From Prochlorococcus sp. AG-418-D13 (GTDB lineage: Bacteria; Cyanobacteriota; Cyanobacteriia; PCC-6307; Cyanobiaceae): a DNA stretch of 62,427 nt. A program made the translations under genes and the position numbers. Each line of letters begins with the position of its first letter. Positions within the stretch are counted from its first letter, which is position 1. Shown here one piece after another: positions 25,903-35,750 of this stretch. Below the pieces are notes generated by a model. It saw nothing but the letters and a program-made list of their open reading frames with translations. It was not told the origin of the DNA and searched no databases. The stretch covers positions 1 to 62,427 of the forward strand of contig QCLU01000010.1 of the NCBI GenBank assembly GCA_003214315.1, read 5' to 3'.

Positions 25903-26346
25903 TTAATCTTTAAAAACTAAATCTTCATGTTCTTCAACTGACCAATCATTATTTTCACCCCCAATAATTAAATCTTCAATTTTTACATAATTATTTGATA
26001 TCTCATTCAAAGAATTAATTAATATATCTATTGAAATGGAGTCTGAAGTTCCAAAATCAACCCAACATCTTCCCCAAAGGTTTTGATATTCCATGACTCC
26101 TAAATTATGCATTAAGGCTGGAAGAGATGCGTTTTTTTGGTCATTATCGTATGACATCCAACTTAGATCGGAACCCTCTTCATGAGTTTGCAAATTTTCA
26201 GAATTAAATCCACCTAACCTTCCTAAAACGTACCAACTATCAAATACACCATCTAAATAATTTTTTTCATCTTGAGTTGGTGATTCTGAAAACCTGATCC
26301 ATATCCAACAATTAAAAGGATCAACTTCCCTAAAAATAATATTCAT
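25903..26346 (-). CDS. DUF3531-family cyanobacterial protein
   Basis: A 147-residue soluble acidic protein starting MNIIFREVDPFNCWIWIRF and containing LDGVFDSWYVLGRLGGFNSENLQ and LWGRCWVDFGTSDSISIDILINSLNEIS. It fits the DUF3531 family of cyanobacteria and plastids, whose function is unknown. It is first in the minus-strand run 25903, rsmE, DUF92, and divergent from the ATPase at 26430. Confidence 0.75.
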   Translation of the reverse strand: MNIIFREVDPFNCWIWIRFSESPTQDEKNYLDGVFDSWYVLGRLGGFNSENLQTHEEGSDLSWMSYDNDQKNASLPALMHNLGVMEYQNLWGRCWVDFGTSDSISIDILINSLNEISNNYVKIEDLIIGGENNDWSVEEHEDLVFKD

Positions 26347-26429
26347 ATTGACTAATAGCTTTTTAGATCTAAAGCTATTATAAGTAAGTTATTACTAGAT
26401 TAAAATTCATACCTATAACTTAATTAATA

Positions 26430-27077
26430 ATGCTTGATTTAAAAGAAATATCTTATCAACCCCAAACTGGTGAAAGAAAAATAATAGAAAATTTAAATTT
26501 AAAAGTTCATGAAAATGAAATCATTTTAATTTGCGGCAATAGTGGTTCTGGGAAAACAACACTTCTCGAAATAATAAGCGGATTAACAAATCCACAAAAA
26601 GGAAAAATTACTTGGAAGAATAAAATTTTATCTTCTAGACAAAGAAGATGGTTTTGTGGAGTAGTATTCCAATTTCCTGAAAGATACTTTATAGGTACAA
26701 CCATTGGTAAAGAATTAAAAATAGGCCATAAATCTTTAAGAGAAAAAAATATAGAAATAGTTTTAAATAAAGTTGGTTTAAAAAAAATTAATCTGACCCA
26801 ACCACCAGAACAACTAAGTGGCGGACAACAACGGCGGCTAGCTGTAGCAGTTCAGCTACTTAGAAACCCCTCAATTCTTTTACTTGATGAACCAACTGCT
26901 GGATTAGACTATTCAATGAGAAATGATGTAAAGAATTTAATTCTTGATCTAAAAAATAAAAATACAATTATTATTGTTACTCATGAACCTGCCTTATTTG
27001 AAGGAATTCCTTCTAGGATATTATTCTTGGAAAAAGGGAAAATTAAAAATTCTATAAAAGAAAATCATGCAGGATAG
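26430..27077 (+). CDS. EcfA-like ABC transporter ATPase
   Basis: A 215-residue ABC ATPase with Walker [12 protein letters not shown], signature [15 protein letters not shown], Walker [14 protein letters not shown] and switch His in VTHEP. The Q-loop reads [16 protein letters not shown], the FQFPE form typical of energy-coupling factor (ECF) vitamin/metal transporters. No permease is adjacent, so a distant T-component is required. The end overlaps hslO by 11 bp. Substrate unknown. Confidence 0.8.
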   Translation: MLDLKEISYQPQTGERKIIENLNLKVHENEIILICGNSGSGKTTLLEIISGLTNPQKGKITWKNKILSSRQRRWFCGVVFQFPERYFIGTTIGKELKIGHKSLREKNIEIVLNKVGLKKINLTQPPEQLSGGQQRRLAVAVQLLRNPSILLLDEPTAGLDYSMRNDVKNLILDLKNKNTIIIVTHEPALFEGIPSRILFLEKGKIKNSIKENHAG

Positions 27078-27975
27078 GATAGTACGGGCTACTGCCGCAA
27101 ATGGAGGAATAAGATTAGTTGCGGTCTTAACAACAGAATCTTCCTTAGAAGCAAAAAAAAGACACGGTCTTTCTTATTTAACCACCTGTATCTTAGGAAG
27201 AGCATTTAGTGCTTCACTGCTTTTAGCAAGCTCGATGAAGATAATGCATGGGAGAGTTACTTTAAGAGTTAGATCTGACGGACCTTTAAAAGGATTACTA
27301 GTTGATGCAGGTAGAGATGGAAAAGTCAGGGGTTATGTAGGGAATCCTAATTTAGAATTAGACCTAGTCAAAATAGGTAATAATAAATATTCTTTTGATT
27401 TTACAAAAGCATTAGGTACAGGATATTTAAATGTAATTAGAGATAGTGGATTTGGAGAACCCTTTACAAGCACTGTCGAATTAGTAAATGGAAATATTGC
27501 TGAAGACTTAGCTTCATATTTATATCATTCAGAGCAAACTCCCTCTGCTGTATTTATTGGAGAAAAAATTCAAAATAAAAGTGTTATTTGTAGTGGTGGC
27601 TTATTAGCTCAAGTTCTACCTAAAAAAGATACTGACCCACTACTTGTCTCACTACTTGAAGAAAGATGTAAAGAAATTAATTCTTTTAGCGAAGACCTAT
27701 TTCAGTCAAAAGAAAATCTTCTTTCGTTAATAAGAAATATATTTCCCGATATTGACGATAAATCAATATCTGAGAAGGCTCGTTCCCAAGAAGTTAGTTT
27801 TAAATGCAAGTGTTCCAAACAAAGAAGTTTAAATGCAATGAAAATGCTTGACAAGAGCGAATTGAAGGACATCCTCAAGAAAGATGGCAAAGCAGAATTG
27901 ATTTGTGAATTTTGCAAGAATAAATATCTTATAAATTATGAAGAAATTAAATCGATCATAGAAAATCAATCATAA
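27067..27975 (+). CDS. hslO: Redox-regulated chaperone Hsp33
   Basis: 302 residues. The N-terminal chaperone domain has [15 protein letters not shown] and [28 protein letters not shown]. The C-terminal zinc centre has four Cys: CKC near residue 243 and CEFC near 282. Oxidation of these Cys releases zinc and switches on holdase activity. It overlaps the ATPase upstream by 11 bp and the convergent CPP1-like gene by 6 bp. Confidence 0.93.
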   Translation: MQDRIVRATAANGGIRLVAVLTTESSLEAKKRHGLSYLTTCILGRAFSASLLLASSMKIMHGRVTLRVRSDGPLKGLLVDAGRDGKVRGYVGNPNLELDLVKIGNNKYSFDFTKALGTGYLNVIRDSGFGEPFTSTVELVNGNIAEDLASYLYHSEQTPSAVFIGEKIQNKSVICSGGLLAQVLPKKDTDPLLVSLLEERCKEINSFSEDLFQSKENLLSLIRNIFPDIDDKSISEKARSQEVSFKCKCSKQRSLNAMKMLDKSELKDILKKDGKAELICEFCKNKYLINYEEIKSIIENQS

Positions 27976-28644
27976 GAAAATTACACCTAGCCATAAAATA
28001 ACCATAGCTGGAATACTTTGAATTTTTTGTATTGATAAAGAATTGTTTGATACTTCCTGAATGAAAGAATTATTTTCAAGTAATCCACCAAATATTAATC
28101 CTATCGAAAGAAAGGTAACACTCCAACCTAGAGAACCTATAAATCTTTTACCCGATTTAATTTGAGTATAGGTAAGTATTAATGTTGAGATAGAAAGCAA
28201 AAGTCTATTATTGGAGTCTGGACTGATAAATAACAAAATTAAAAATAATAGCCCAAGAGATATTTTTATTGAAAGATTGTCAAATGAGGGAGGAGTTATT
28301 TTTGGCAGACTATACTGACTTGAGTTCTTAGAGTTATTATTTAAATTTTTTATCTTAGAAAGCAGTGGAAAATTATTATTGGTAAATTGATTAATTTGTT
28401 TTTCTTTTTTTGAAGCACTAACAGCTTCATAGCTCACATTCCCTGATTGCCTAGCTTTCAAACTCCCCATCAGTAATTGATCGAAGGAGGATTCTATTTT
28501 TGCTTTCAAAATTAGATCTTCACCAGCCTCTTCAACTTTAAGGTCTCTAGCCCTTTGAATATCCTCAAAAGCAGCACCTTCTTTTACACCTAAAATTTCA
28601 TAAGGCGATTTTTCATTATTGTTTTTATTACTGTTTGAATCCAA
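27970..28644 (-). CDS. CPP1-like (DUF3353) membrane protein
   Basis: 224 residues. The J-like N-terminal segment ([24 protein letters not shown]) lacks the HPD of true DnaJ. A linker follows, then three to four C-terminal membrane spans at about 125-223. This matches the CPP1/CDF1 family of cyanobacteria and chloroplasts. The plant protein chaperones protochlorophyllide reductase at the membrane; a similar role here is inference. Confidence 0.8.
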   Translation of the reverse strand: MDSNSNKNNNEKSPYEILGVKEGAAFEDIQRARDLKVEEAGEDLILKAKIESSFDQLLMGSLKARQSGNVSYEAVSASKKEKQINQFTNNNFPLLSKIKNLNNNSKNSSQYSLPKITPPSFDNLSIKISLGLLFLILLFISPDSNNRLLLSISTLILTYTQIKSGKRFIGSLGWSVTFLSIGLIFGGLLENNSFIQEVSNNSLSIQKIQSIPAMVILWLGVIFL

Positions 28645-28695
28645 AATTTTTTACTAATACTAATAGATTAACCAATTTTATAATCCATTAAGGCT

Positions 28696-30333
28696 TTATA
28701 AAACAATTGGTTCGACTCCACTAACAACTGGAGCAACTTTGTTTAAAGTTAATTGATTATTGTCTTCAACAAATTGATTTAGATTCCACTCATTTTTAAA
28801 AAGAATAACTGGCCTGTTCCAACAATCCTTAACTATTTTACAATTGAATATTCTGCCTAGTTTTTCAATGGCTGGCCATCCATCAGAAACCCATCTAGCC
28901 AATTGATATGGCATTGATTCAAGATTTGAATCCACACCATATTCACTTTTCAACCTGTGAGTTACAACCTCCAACTGCAATTGACCAACAGCTGCGAGTA
29001 TAGGGTCTCTTTTGCTCTCATCGAAATCATAAAGAATCTGAACAGCACCTTCTTCACGAAGTTCATTAACACCCTTTCTAAAGTTTTTAAATGCTGAGGG
29101 ATTTGGATTTCTTAGCCAGCTAAATATTTCAGGACTAAAGGATGGTATACCTTCGTACTCCAGATGAGTACCAGTATAAAGAGTATCTCCAATAGAAAAC
29201 ATCCCTGGATTATTCAAGCCAATAACATCTCCAGGATAGGCATCATCAACTACTTCTCTATCTTGCCCAAATATTTTTTGTGGTCTTGATAATCTAATTG
29301 TTTTCCCAGTTCTGGAATGTTTAACTGACATATCCTTTTCAAATTTTCCACTACAAACTCTTATAAAAGCAACCCTATCTCTGTGCTTTGGATCCATATT
29401 TGCCTGAAGCTTAAAAACAAACCCAGTAAATTCATCGCTTGCAGGTTCAATATCCCCTTTATTGCTATTTCTTGAAGTTGGCTTTTGAGCCATTTTTAAA
29501 AAACTATCTAAAAATGGTCTTACACCAAAATTGGTCATGGCAGATCCAAAGAAAACTGGGGTTAAAGAGCCATTAAAAACTTTTTCTTTTTCAAATTTCG
29601 ATCCTGCCTCATCGAGAACCTCCAATTCTTCAAGTGAGTTTTCAAGTAAATCTCTCTCCACATATTTTGATAGCTCTTTATCTTCAAGACTTAATCTTTT
29701 CTCATTCGATTGTTTTCCTCTCACGGCTTTATCAAATAAAATCACCTCTCTCGAAAATCTATCAATAACTCCCCTAAATTCCTCGCCACTCCCAATTGGC
29801 CAGTTAATAGGTAAAGTATTTAATCCAAGTTCTGATTCAATTTCATCAAGTAAAGAAAATGGCTCTCTCCCTGGTCTATCCATTTTATTTATAAAAGTAA
29901 ATATTGGTATTTTTCGCATCTTGCAAACTTCAAACAATTTTCTAGTTTGAGGTTCTAATCCTTTAGCAGCATCTTCCAACATAACTGCATTATCAGCAGC
30001 AGCTAATGTTCTATATGTATCTTCGGAGAAATCTTGGTGTCCTGGGGTATCTAATAGATTGATTACAGATCTTTCGTATTGAAATTGCAATACAGTTGAT
30101 GTAATAGAAATACCTCTTTGTTTCTCAAGTTCCATCCAGTCTGACGTTGCTTTTCTCTGATTACCCCTAGCTTTTACTGCTCCTGCCTGTTGAATGGCAC
30201 CTCCATATAAAAGAAGCTTCTCAGTAAGAGTCGTTTTCCCCGCATCTGGATGTGAAATAATAGCAAAATTTCTTCTTTTATTTACAGCATCCAGTATGTC
30301 TTTATTATTTAAAATTTTAGTACCTAAGTTCAT
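28696..30333 (-). CDS. prfC: Peptide chain release factor 3
   Basis: A 545-residue translational GTPase. G1 is [15 protein letters not shown], the switch region is [13 protein letters not shown]3 is [16 protein letters not shown]4 is [12 protein letters not shown], and RF3 domains follow with [10 protein letters not shown] and [18 protein letters not shown]. It recycles RF1/RF2 from the ribosome after termination. Length is normal (about 530). The divergent-strand ORF over it is only a shadow. Confidence 0.95.
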   Translation of the reverse strand: MNLGTKILNNKDILDAVNKRRNFAIISHPDAGKTTLTEKLLLYGGAIQQAGAVKARGNQRKATSDWMELEKQRGISITSTVLQFQYERSVINLLDTPGHQDFSEDTYRTLAAADNAVMLEDAAKGLEPQTRKLFEVCKMRKIPIFTFINKMDRPGREPFSLLDEIESELGLNTLPINWPIGSGEEFRGVIDRFSREVILFDKAVRGKQSNEKRLSLEDKELSKYVERDLLENSLEELEVLDEAGSKFEKEKVFNGSLTPVFFGSAMTNFGVRPFLDSFLKMAQKPTSRNSNKGDIEPASDEFTGFVFKLQANMDPKHRDRVAFIRVCSGKFEKDMSVKHSRTGKTIRLSRPQKIFGQDREVVDDAYPGDVIGLNNPGMFSIGDTLYTGTHLEYEGIPSFSPEIFSWLRNPNPSAFKNFRKGVNELREEGAVQILYDFDESKRDPILAAVGQLQLEVVTHRLKSEYGVDSNLESMPYQLARWVSDGWPAIEKLGRIFNCKIVKDCWNRPVILFKNEWNLNQFVEDNNQLTLNKVAPVVSGVEPIVL

Positions 30334-30364
30334 CTATATAATATAAGGGCCTTACACTTAGTTC

Positions 30365-31060
30365 TTAAACATTACCATAGACTATTAAATATTTATCACC
30401 GTCTTCAAACACATCTAAAGAGGATAGATCATTCTCTAAAATAAAATTTTTTAACTCTTTAAAGGTATAAGAAGCTTTTAAAGATGCATAATAATCATTA
30501 GTTAAAATCTCATTATATTTAGTTGAACATTGTGCTTTGAGTTCTAAAGCGGACTTTTCATCTAATGGCCTTTTCAAGTCCTTATGAAAATTTACAGTAA
30601 TGTTACTAGACAAACTTCTTATGGTGTCGAAGAAATCTTCAAGATTGGTAATGTGATGAATCAAACTATTACTTACGAGTAAACTAATTCTTTTTTTAAG
30701 TAAAAAATTATTTGATTTAATGTCTTTGATATCTGAACAAATGTAGCGTAAATTTTTTAATTTTTTTTGTTCAGTAGCAATATTTTTATTATATTCTGCT
30801 CTCAAAATCATCTCTTTAGAACCATCTATTCCAACTACTTCAGTATTAGACCATTTTATTGCTAACTTTTTAGAAATATTTCCTGGGCCGCATCCTAAAT
30901 CAACTATTAAATCTTTTTCACCTAAAGAAATATTTTTTCTCAAGAGATAATTATCTATTTGATTAATTAGATTAACCTCCCCTTCTGAAAAATCAGCCTC
31001 ATCATAAGAAATGACCTGCTCTTTTTCTTCCATTAATTCAGGTTCAGGGATTCTTTCCAT
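30365..31060 (-). CDS. Class I SAM-dependent methyltransferase
   Basis: 231 residues with motif I DLIVDLGCGPGNISKKLA, the acidic strand-2 end VVGIDGSKEM, and SLLVSNSLIHHITNLEDFFDTI in the substrate region. The substrate is unknown; the HHITN motif is common in small-molecule methyltransferases. It is divergent from nrdJ and just upstream of prfC in the same direction (31 bp apart). Confidence 0.75.
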   Translation of the reverse strand: MERIPEPELMEEKEQVISYDEADFSEGEVNLINQIDNYLLRKNISLGEKDLIVDLGCGPGNISKKLAIKWSNTEVVGIDGSKEMILRAEYNKNIATEQKKLKNLRYICSDIKDIKSNNFLLKKRISLLVSNSLIHHITNLEDFFDTIRSLSSNITVNFHKDLKRPLDEKSALELKAQCSTKYNEILTNDYYASLKASYTFKELKNFILENDLSSLDVFEDGDKYLIVYGNV

Positions 31061-31194
31061 ATTCTTTCTTGAAACAAAGATTTCATATTAAACATAATTC
31101 TACACAAACCGTTAAATAGTGGTAAGAATGGTTGCAGACGCCACAGGTAGAGTTATTCTTCCAGTACGGGTTATTTACATACGTTTTTTTTATC

Positions 31195-33528
31195 GTGACT
31201 GTTGCACCAAATAAAGCTTCTTCAGAGAGCAATTCCAATAATCTTAAAAAAGATGATTTTCCAAAGACTGCGCCAGCTGCTTATCCTGTTTTTTTTAGAT
31301 CTTACAGTAGGAAAACTAGCTCTGGCAAAAGGGAGAACTGGAGTGAAGTAGGTGAAAGAAATTTATCGGGCTTAAAAGAATTAGGAAAACTTTCTGAGGA
31401 AGAATTGATCCTAATGAGAGAGATGCAAAGCAACCAAAAAGCCCAACCTTCAGGGAGATGGTTATGGATTGGAGGAACTCCTTGGATTAATAAAAACCAA
31501 AATTTCTCTGGAGCATACAACTGTACTTCAACAAACTTAATAGATTGGGAAGCTTTTGCTTTAATGATGGACTTGGCAATGATGGGGTGTGGAACAGGTG
31601 CAATAATTGAGCCTCATTTTATAAATAATCTACCTACAGTGCTAAACAAACTAAATATTAAGTCAGTTAGTGAAGTTGGAATAACTCCTAAAGATCAAAG
31701 AGAAGAAAAATCATCATTAGAAATCAAAGGGAAAGATCTTTATATCAAAGTTGGAGATAGCAGAAGAGGGTGGGTAGATAGCTATAAATATCTTCTTGAG
31801 GCATCAAGTAACGAGAGTCTTGAAAGAGAAATTGATGTTTATATTAATTTGAAAGACATTAGACCTGCTGGAGAATCATTAAAAGGTTTTGGTGGTATGG
31901 CAAATCCTATCAAATTAAAAGATCTCTACTCTAGAGTCGCATCACTTCTTGGAAAGGCAATTGGCAGGAAATTGAGTACAGTAGAGTGTTGTTTATTAAT
32001 TGATGAAGCTGCAGTAACCATAGTTGCTGGCAATATAAGAAGAAGTGCCGGAATGAGACAATTTGCTTCGGATGATAAGGAAGCAGCATCGGCAAAAGAA
32101 AATTTATGGAGTCAAGATGAGAATGGCAATTGGAGAATAGATCCTGAAAAAGATGCCCTAAGGATGGCTAATCATACTAGGGTTTACCATACAAAACCCA
32201 CTTTTCAAACTGTTTTGGATGCTGTAACAAAACAATTCCATTCAGGTGAGGGGGCTATTCAATTTGCTCCAGAAGCAATCGCAAGGTCAAATGCAGATAT
32301 TCTTAAAGATGATGAATTGAGAAAGGAATTTATTGAAATCTACTCGCAACAAGGTAAGGATGAAGCGAGAAATTGGATAAATAGTAGCTATGGTCCATTT
32401 TCTGAAGAAGAGTTAGACCACAGGATGAGCCGATATGGACTTAACCCTTGTGGGGAGATCTTGGGAAATGATTTCCACTGCAATTTAGCTGAAGTTCATT
32501 TAAATCAGATTGATCCAGAAAATTTTGAAGAGCAAAAAAAAGCTTTTAAAGCAGCAGCTCTTTCTGTAGCATGCTTACTTAATCATGAATTTGAAGTTGA
32601 GCGTTACAGAAAAAGTAGAGAATATGACCCTATTGTAGGAGTAAGTTTCACTGGATTATTCGATTTCTGTGTCCATGCTTTTGGGACGCCATGGTTGAAG
32701 TGGTGGGAAGCAGGGAGGCCAAATAGCGAAGAAGGAAAGGCTTTCAAGGAGAAGGAAGCTAAATTCCTAGATTCCTGGAGAAAAATAGTAAAAGAAACGG
32801 TCTGGGAATATTGTGATAAACATAATCTAAGAAGACCAAATCGATGTACAACTGTTCAGCCAGCTGGCACTAAAAGTCTTCTAACAGGAGCAGCTCCAGG
32901 GTGGCATCCGCCAAAAGCTCAAAGATTTATTAGAAGAATAACTTTCAGGAAAAATGATCCAATTGCTTTAGCATGCATGGATTATGGTTACTCAGTTGTT
33001 CCATCTCAATCTGATAAAGATGAAAATGGCTGCTTACTAGATAATCCATTTGATCCAAGATGTACAGAATGGTTAGTTGAAATCCCTACAGAAGTTAGCT
33101 GGGCAAATATAGATGGTGCAGACCAGATAGATATCAATAATTTTTCAGCATTAGCTCAATTTGATTTTTACATGCAAGTCCAGAAATTTTACACAGAGCA
33201 TAACACTTCTGCAACCGTAGAATTTAGAGAAAATGAAATCGAAGATTTAGCGAAAGCTATTTATAATGCGATAGAAAATAATGAGGGATATATTTCAGCA
33301 GCATTACTAGCTCGATTTAGTGCCAACGCAACATTCCCGAGATTGCCTTTTGAACCAATAAGTAAAGAGGAATTCATATCATTGCAAAATAAAGTTATAG
33401 AGAGGAAAGTTAACAACGATTTCTTTGACGCTCTCAATAAATATGATGTTGGAGAACTATCTGAAGCTGGCCCAGCTGGGTGCGATTCAGATAAGTGCCT
33501 CCTTCCTCTGGCTAAACCGAAAGATTAA
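31195..33528 (+). CDS. nrdJ: B12-dependent (class II) ribonucleotide reductase
   Basis: About 777 residues. I prefer GTG 31195 (VTVAPNKASSES) to the upstream TTG 31132, whose extension is hydrophobic and unlike the family start. Landmarks are GAYNCTSTN, MGCGTGAIIEP, ACLLNHEFE, LNPCGEILGNDFHCNL with the active-site Cys and Glu, and the C-terminal redox pair CDSDKC. The monomeric, adenosylcobalamin-using NrdJ reduces ribonucleoside triphosphates and makes DNA synthesis depend on B12. This ties in with the CbiX-like chelatase at 45409. Confidence 0.93.
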   Translation: MTVAPNKASSESNSNNLKKDDFPKTAPAAYPVFFRSYSRKTSSGKRENWSEVGERNLSGLKELGKLSEEELILMREMQSNQKAQPSGRWLWIGGTPWINKNQNFSGAYNCTSTNLIDWEAFALMMDLAMMGCGTGAIIEPHFINNLPTVLNKLNIKSVSEVGITPKDQREEKSSLEIKGKDLYIKVGDSRRGWVDSYKYLLEASSNESLEREIDVYINLKDIRPAGESLKGFGGMANPIKLKDLYSRVASLLGKAIGRKLSTVECCLLIDEAAVTIVAGNIRRSAGMRQFASDDKEAASAKENLWSQDENGNWRIDPEKDALRMANHTRVYHTKPTFQTVLDAVTKQFHSGEGAIQFAPEAIARSNADILKDDELRKEFIEIYSQQGKDEARNWINSSYGPFSEEELDHRMSRYGLNPCGEILGNDFHCNLAEVHLNQIDPENFEEQKKAFKAAALSVACLLNHEFEVERYRKSREYDPIVGVSFTGLFDFCVHAFGTPWLKWWEAGRPNSEEGKAFKEKEAKFLDSWRKIVKETVWEYCDKHNLRRPNRCTTVQPAGTKSLLTGAAPGWHPPKAQRFIRRITFRKNDPIALACMDYGYSVVPSQSDKDENGCLLDNPFDPRCTEWLVEIPTEVSWANIDGADQIDINNFSALAQFDFYMQVQKFYTEHNTSATVEFRENEIEDLAKAIYNAIENNEGYISAALLARFSANATFPRLPFEPISKEEFISLQNKVIERKVNNDFFDALNKYDVGELSEAGPAGCDSDKCLLPLAKPKD

Positions 33529-33616
33529 GTTTTAAATTATTTGTAAATAAAAAATATAAATTAGTTTTTAAATATTTAATTTATGGCTACCTCTTAAATA
33601 GGAACATAAATTATTT

Positions 33617-33883
33617 ATGACTTTAAGCTTAAATATTGGGAACTTATTTAATGATTCCTCTAGTCATGCTTTAGTTGATGAGCTAAGAAAAAGGACATCT
33701 GAAGAAGAAATATTAGACTTTGAAGAAAAATTTAACTCCAAGAATAAAAAAAATCTACACGTTTATATATGTAGATTTCTAAAAAATAGATCAATATCCA
33801 GGGGACTTGCCTCTAAATGGTTAGTAACAATAATCAAAAACAAAGAATCAAAAATTAATGCTTTGCAAAAATTAAATAATTAA
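33617..33883 (+). CDS. Small conserved-looking hypothetical protein
   Basis: 88 residues, soluble, helical and basic at the C-terminus (KNKESKINALQKL). An HxY...FLKNRSISRGLASKW segment could be a small nucleic-acid-binding helix pair, but no family is recognised. It is separated from nrdJ by 88 bp and convergent with the 64-residue membrane protein, whose stop overlaps by 4 bp. Confidence 0.6.
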   Translation: MTLSLNIGNLFNDSSSHALVDELRKRTSEEEILDFEEKFNSKNKKNLHVYICRFLKNRSISRGLASKWLVTIIKNKESKINALQKLNN

Positions 33884-34074
33884 GTAAGAGCTGAAAGTTT
33901 CCATAGAGCAATTCCAAAAATTGAGAATCCCATAATAAAAGTAAAAGCTAAAGCATTTACCAATTGAACCTTATCATTCATTTTGTTTGCGAATGGTAGT
34001 AATTGAGCAAATAATGGAGTCTCTTCAACTATTGCAGATTTTTTTACTGTAGTTTTTTTGCTTCTAGAAAACAT
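33880..34074 (-). CDS. Small single-span membrane protein
   Basis: 64 residues. A basic N-terminus (RSKKTTVKKS) is followed by a polar stretch and one strong membrane span at about residues 41-60 (ALAFTFIMGFSIFGIALWKL). It looks like a small thylakoid or inner-membrane protein of picocyanobacteria. Orientation is probably N-in by the positive-inside rule. Function unknown. Confidence 0.65.
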   Translation of the reverse strand: MFSRSKKTTVKKSAIVEETPLFAQLLPFANKMNDKVQLVNALAFTFIMGFSIFGIALWKLSALT

Positions 34075-34297
34075 AAAACAAATTTTATAATCTTAAGAAT
34101 TTTACATTTAAAAGTTCATTAAATAAAAAATACTTCTCAAAAACGAACAAAATGTAACCTGTAAGTAATTACATAGGGTCAATATATAAATATTTATAGC
34201 AGAAACCTAATCTATCATTAATATATTAACTTTATTTATTAAAGAACTAGACAATTAATTTACTTGGATGTTATTATAAATCTGTAGCAACCGCTAC

Positions 34298-34380
34298 CAA
34301 AACGTTCAACTTGTGTTTAGCAAGCCGCAAATCGACTTAAGCCATGGAACGGGGACTTAAGCGAAACCGGAGCTTAAAAA
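34298..34380 (+). promoter_or_regulatory. Glutamine-II (downstream-peptide) riboswitch
   Basis: Leader of the DUF4278 peptide. CGTTC (34303-34307) pairs with GAACG (34347-34351), with conserved GCGAAACCGG after it. The Shine-Dalgarno GGAG (34369-34372) overlaps GCTTAA (34372-34377), which can pair with TTAAGC at 34337-34342 (pseudoknot) or with TTAAGC at 34357-34362. This layout plus the YRG-type peptide matches the glutamine-sensing downstream-peptide RNA of marine cyanobacteria. Glutamine binding is expected to hide the ribosome site. Confidence 0.7.
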
Positions 34381-34482
34381 ATGACTCTAATTTACAGAGG
34401 ACAAAAGTACGTCCAGAACAAAGAAGCAGCTAAGAAGCAGCATAATGAACTAACTTACAGAGGTAAATCTTATACAAGCTAG
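34381..34482 (+). CDS. DUF4278 'downstream peptide' (33 aa)
   Basis: A 33-residue peptide with two YRG-type boxes: LIYRGQKY at the start and LTYRGKSY near the end, separated by a basic helix (KEAAKKQH). This is the DUF4278/downstream-peptide type, encoded by short ORFs behind glutamine riboswitches. The function is not known; control by glutamine suggests a link to nitrogen status. It is followed by a strong terminator. Confidence 0.75.
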   Translation: MTLIYRGQKYVQNKEAAKKQHNELTYRGKSYTS

Positions 34483-34502
34483 TTTATTTAACCAATAAAC
34501 AG

Positions 34503-34528
34503 AAAAAGCCACTTTCAGTGGCTTTTTT
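34503..34528 (+). terminator. Rho-independent terminator
   Basis: AAAAAGCCACT-TTC-AGTGGCTTTTTT forms a perfect stem with a three-base loop and a T-run, 20 bp after the DUF4278 stop. It ends the riboswitch-peptide transcript. Confidence 0.9.
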
Positions 34529-34619
34529 ATTGTCCAATTTTTAGACTAAAAAAATAACTTAATACTTCTCACAAGCATTAAAATAATATGATTCAATTGC
34601 ATTCATAGATTTGATAACC

Positions 34620-34769
34620 ATGACAGACCAGAAACCCTTATTTAAAGCACCTTATGACATAAAAGATGTCAGTGCTCTTTTTGCTATAGTTGCCTTCGTA
34701 TTAATAATCGCTGCCATAGTTGGTAATAACTTATTTGGTTTATTTCAAGAAAATGTGAATTTCGGATAG
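34620..34769 (+). CDS. Small membrane protein (49 aa)
   Basis: ATG 34620 to TAG 34769. The polar N-terminus MTDQKPLFKAPYDIKD is followed by one hydrophobic span (ALFAIVAFVLIIAAIVG, about residues 19-36) and a short polar tail. The composition recalls small thylakoid proteins, but it lacks the high-light-inducible ExxNGRxAMxG motif. Convergent with the gene at 34793. Function unknown. Confidence 0.55.
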   Translation: MTDQKPLFKAPYDIKDVSALFAIVAFVLIIAAIVGNNLFGLFQENVNFG

Positions 34770-34792
34770 TGATTTTAGTATGCGTTTAATTT

Positions 34793-35053
34793 TTATTCAA
34801 CAAGCTCAATTGCATAGACGGTATCCTTACAATTATTTTTTTTATCCCACTCTTTAGCTGCATCTGAATTCATTTCAGCTTCAAGTGCTTCCATATCTAA
34901 GACGTTCATGAGTAAATGAGATTTTTGCTCGCCAGCTTGTACGAACTCATATTCTGAAACTACTTCTTGACCCATTGCTGTTATAAATCCAGAAACGTCG
35001 GTTTTGAATTTTTCAAATGTGCAGCTAAAAGTCGAAATGATGAGTGTATTCAT
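34793..35053 (-). CDS. DUF3764-like small protein (paralogue of 3282 gene)
   Basis: 86 residues, same length and pattern as the protein at 3282-3542: start MNTLIISTFSCTF, then EYEFV, KSHLLM, AKEWDKKN, ending AIELVE. It has a small alpha/beta fold and no catalytic motif. The start is fixed by an inverted copy of the island leader directly upstream. A close relative 31 kb away behind the same leader argues for gene-plus-promoter transposition or recombination between islands. Confidence 0.75.
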   Translation of the reverse strand: MNTLIISTFSCTFEKFKTDVSGFITAMGQEVVSEYEFVQAGEQKSHLLMNVLDMEALEAEMNSDAAKEWDKKNNCKDTVYAIELVE

Positions 35054-35097
35054 AAAAAAAAGGAGCTATTTGCCCCTTATTTTATCTCGAATTTCAA
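35051..35097 (-). promoter_or_regulatory. Island promoter/leader repeat, copy 5 (inverted)
   Basis: On the minus strand: TTGAAATTCGAGATAAAAT, then GGGGC-AAATA-GCTCC, seven T and ATG. The hairpin and start-codon spacing are kept while the upstream part has drifted. It is the only copy on the minus strand. Confidence 0.75.
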
Positions 35098-35104
35098 TTA
35101 CTTA

Positions 35105-35377
35105 CTATGAGTAGACTTTCGCGACTATCGGACCAGCTTCTTCATCAGTAAAAACCGGTGTGGTCTCCCAATTAAGGAATTCACCCCATTCAGCTGCATG
35201 CTGATATATCGCTTTTGGATCATCTGTCTTTAAAACTATCCACCCTTCAAGAGATCCTGGCGCATGATATCTTCCAATCATCTCAACTCCAGGATAATCT
35301 CCTCCTCCTCCAAGAAATTTTTCCGCACCTTTTTGATGATATCCAGTCTTAAATGACCAATGCTGAACGTAAAGCAT
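35105..35377 (-). CDS. DUF3303-family small protein
   Basis: 90 residues beginning MLYVQHWSFKTGYHQ, then GRYHAPGSLEGWIVLKTDDPKAIYQHAAEWGEFLNWETTPVFTDEEAGPI. It is typical of DUF3303, a small dimeric alpha/beta-barrel-like family common in marine cyanobacteria, of unknown function. It is upstream of the DUF3764-like gene on the same strand (51 bp) and could be co-transcribed, although that gene has its own leader. Confidence 0.75.
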   Translation of the reverse strand: MLYVQHWSFKTGYHQKGAEKFLGGGGDYPGVEMIGRYHAPGSLEGWIVLKTDDPKAIYQHAAEWGEFLNWETTPVFTDEEAGPIVAKVYS

Positions 35378-35584
35378 TTTGTATTTTGTATTGGCTTTCT
35401 ATTAGTAGCAAGAAAAAAAATTCTTGAAAATAAATATTGTTAATTGCCATTATTTTATTTTCTTTTTCTCATTTTTTCAAAGATACTTAAATATCTAAGT
35501 GGGGAAAGAGTAGCTAGATTTTCTAGCCAGTGACTAAGTTTCTATGATGGGCTAAACAAGCTCAAAGAAATTGACTAACCCTCT
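35378..35584. other. Intergenic DNA before the tRNA-Ser fragment
   Basis: About 200 bp of AT-rich DNA with no ORF. A short inverted repeat occurs around AGCTAGATTTTCTAGCC (35511-35527). No RNA family is recognised. Confidence 0.35.
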
Positions 35585-35629
35585 GAAGAAGTGATCGAGT
35601 AGTTTAAGGCTCTAGTCTTGAAAGCTAGA
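35585..35629 (+). pseudogene. Degenerate 5' half of tRNA-Ser
   Basis: GAAGAAGTGATCGAGTAG, then TTTAAGGCTCTAGTCTTGAAA, matches the D-arm and anticodon arm of the intact tRNA-Ser at 35751 with a few changes. No matching 3' half follows, so it cannot form a tRNA. It is probably a scar of an earlier integration or deletion. Confidence 0.7.
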
Positions 35630-35713
35630 TTTAGTTTTAGTCATACCTGTGATTTGGAAGACAACTTGACGTGCAGTTCCGGATCAGTTCCGAAAAATTT
35701 AACCATCTTTTGA

Positions 35714-35719
35714 TATAAT
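35714..35719 (+). promoter_or_regulatory. -10 box of tRNA-Ser
   Basis: A perfect TATAAT, preceded by TTTTGA, 31 bp before the mature 5' end of tRNA-Ser. Confidence 0.5.
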
Positions 35720-35750
35720 TAAAAAGCTAAAAATTTAATATTTTTTACCT

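Noticed and set aside
29531..29950. 139-codon plus-strand ORF
   Set aside because: Entirely inside prfC on the other strand; Ser/Phe-rich composition typical of a shadow frame.
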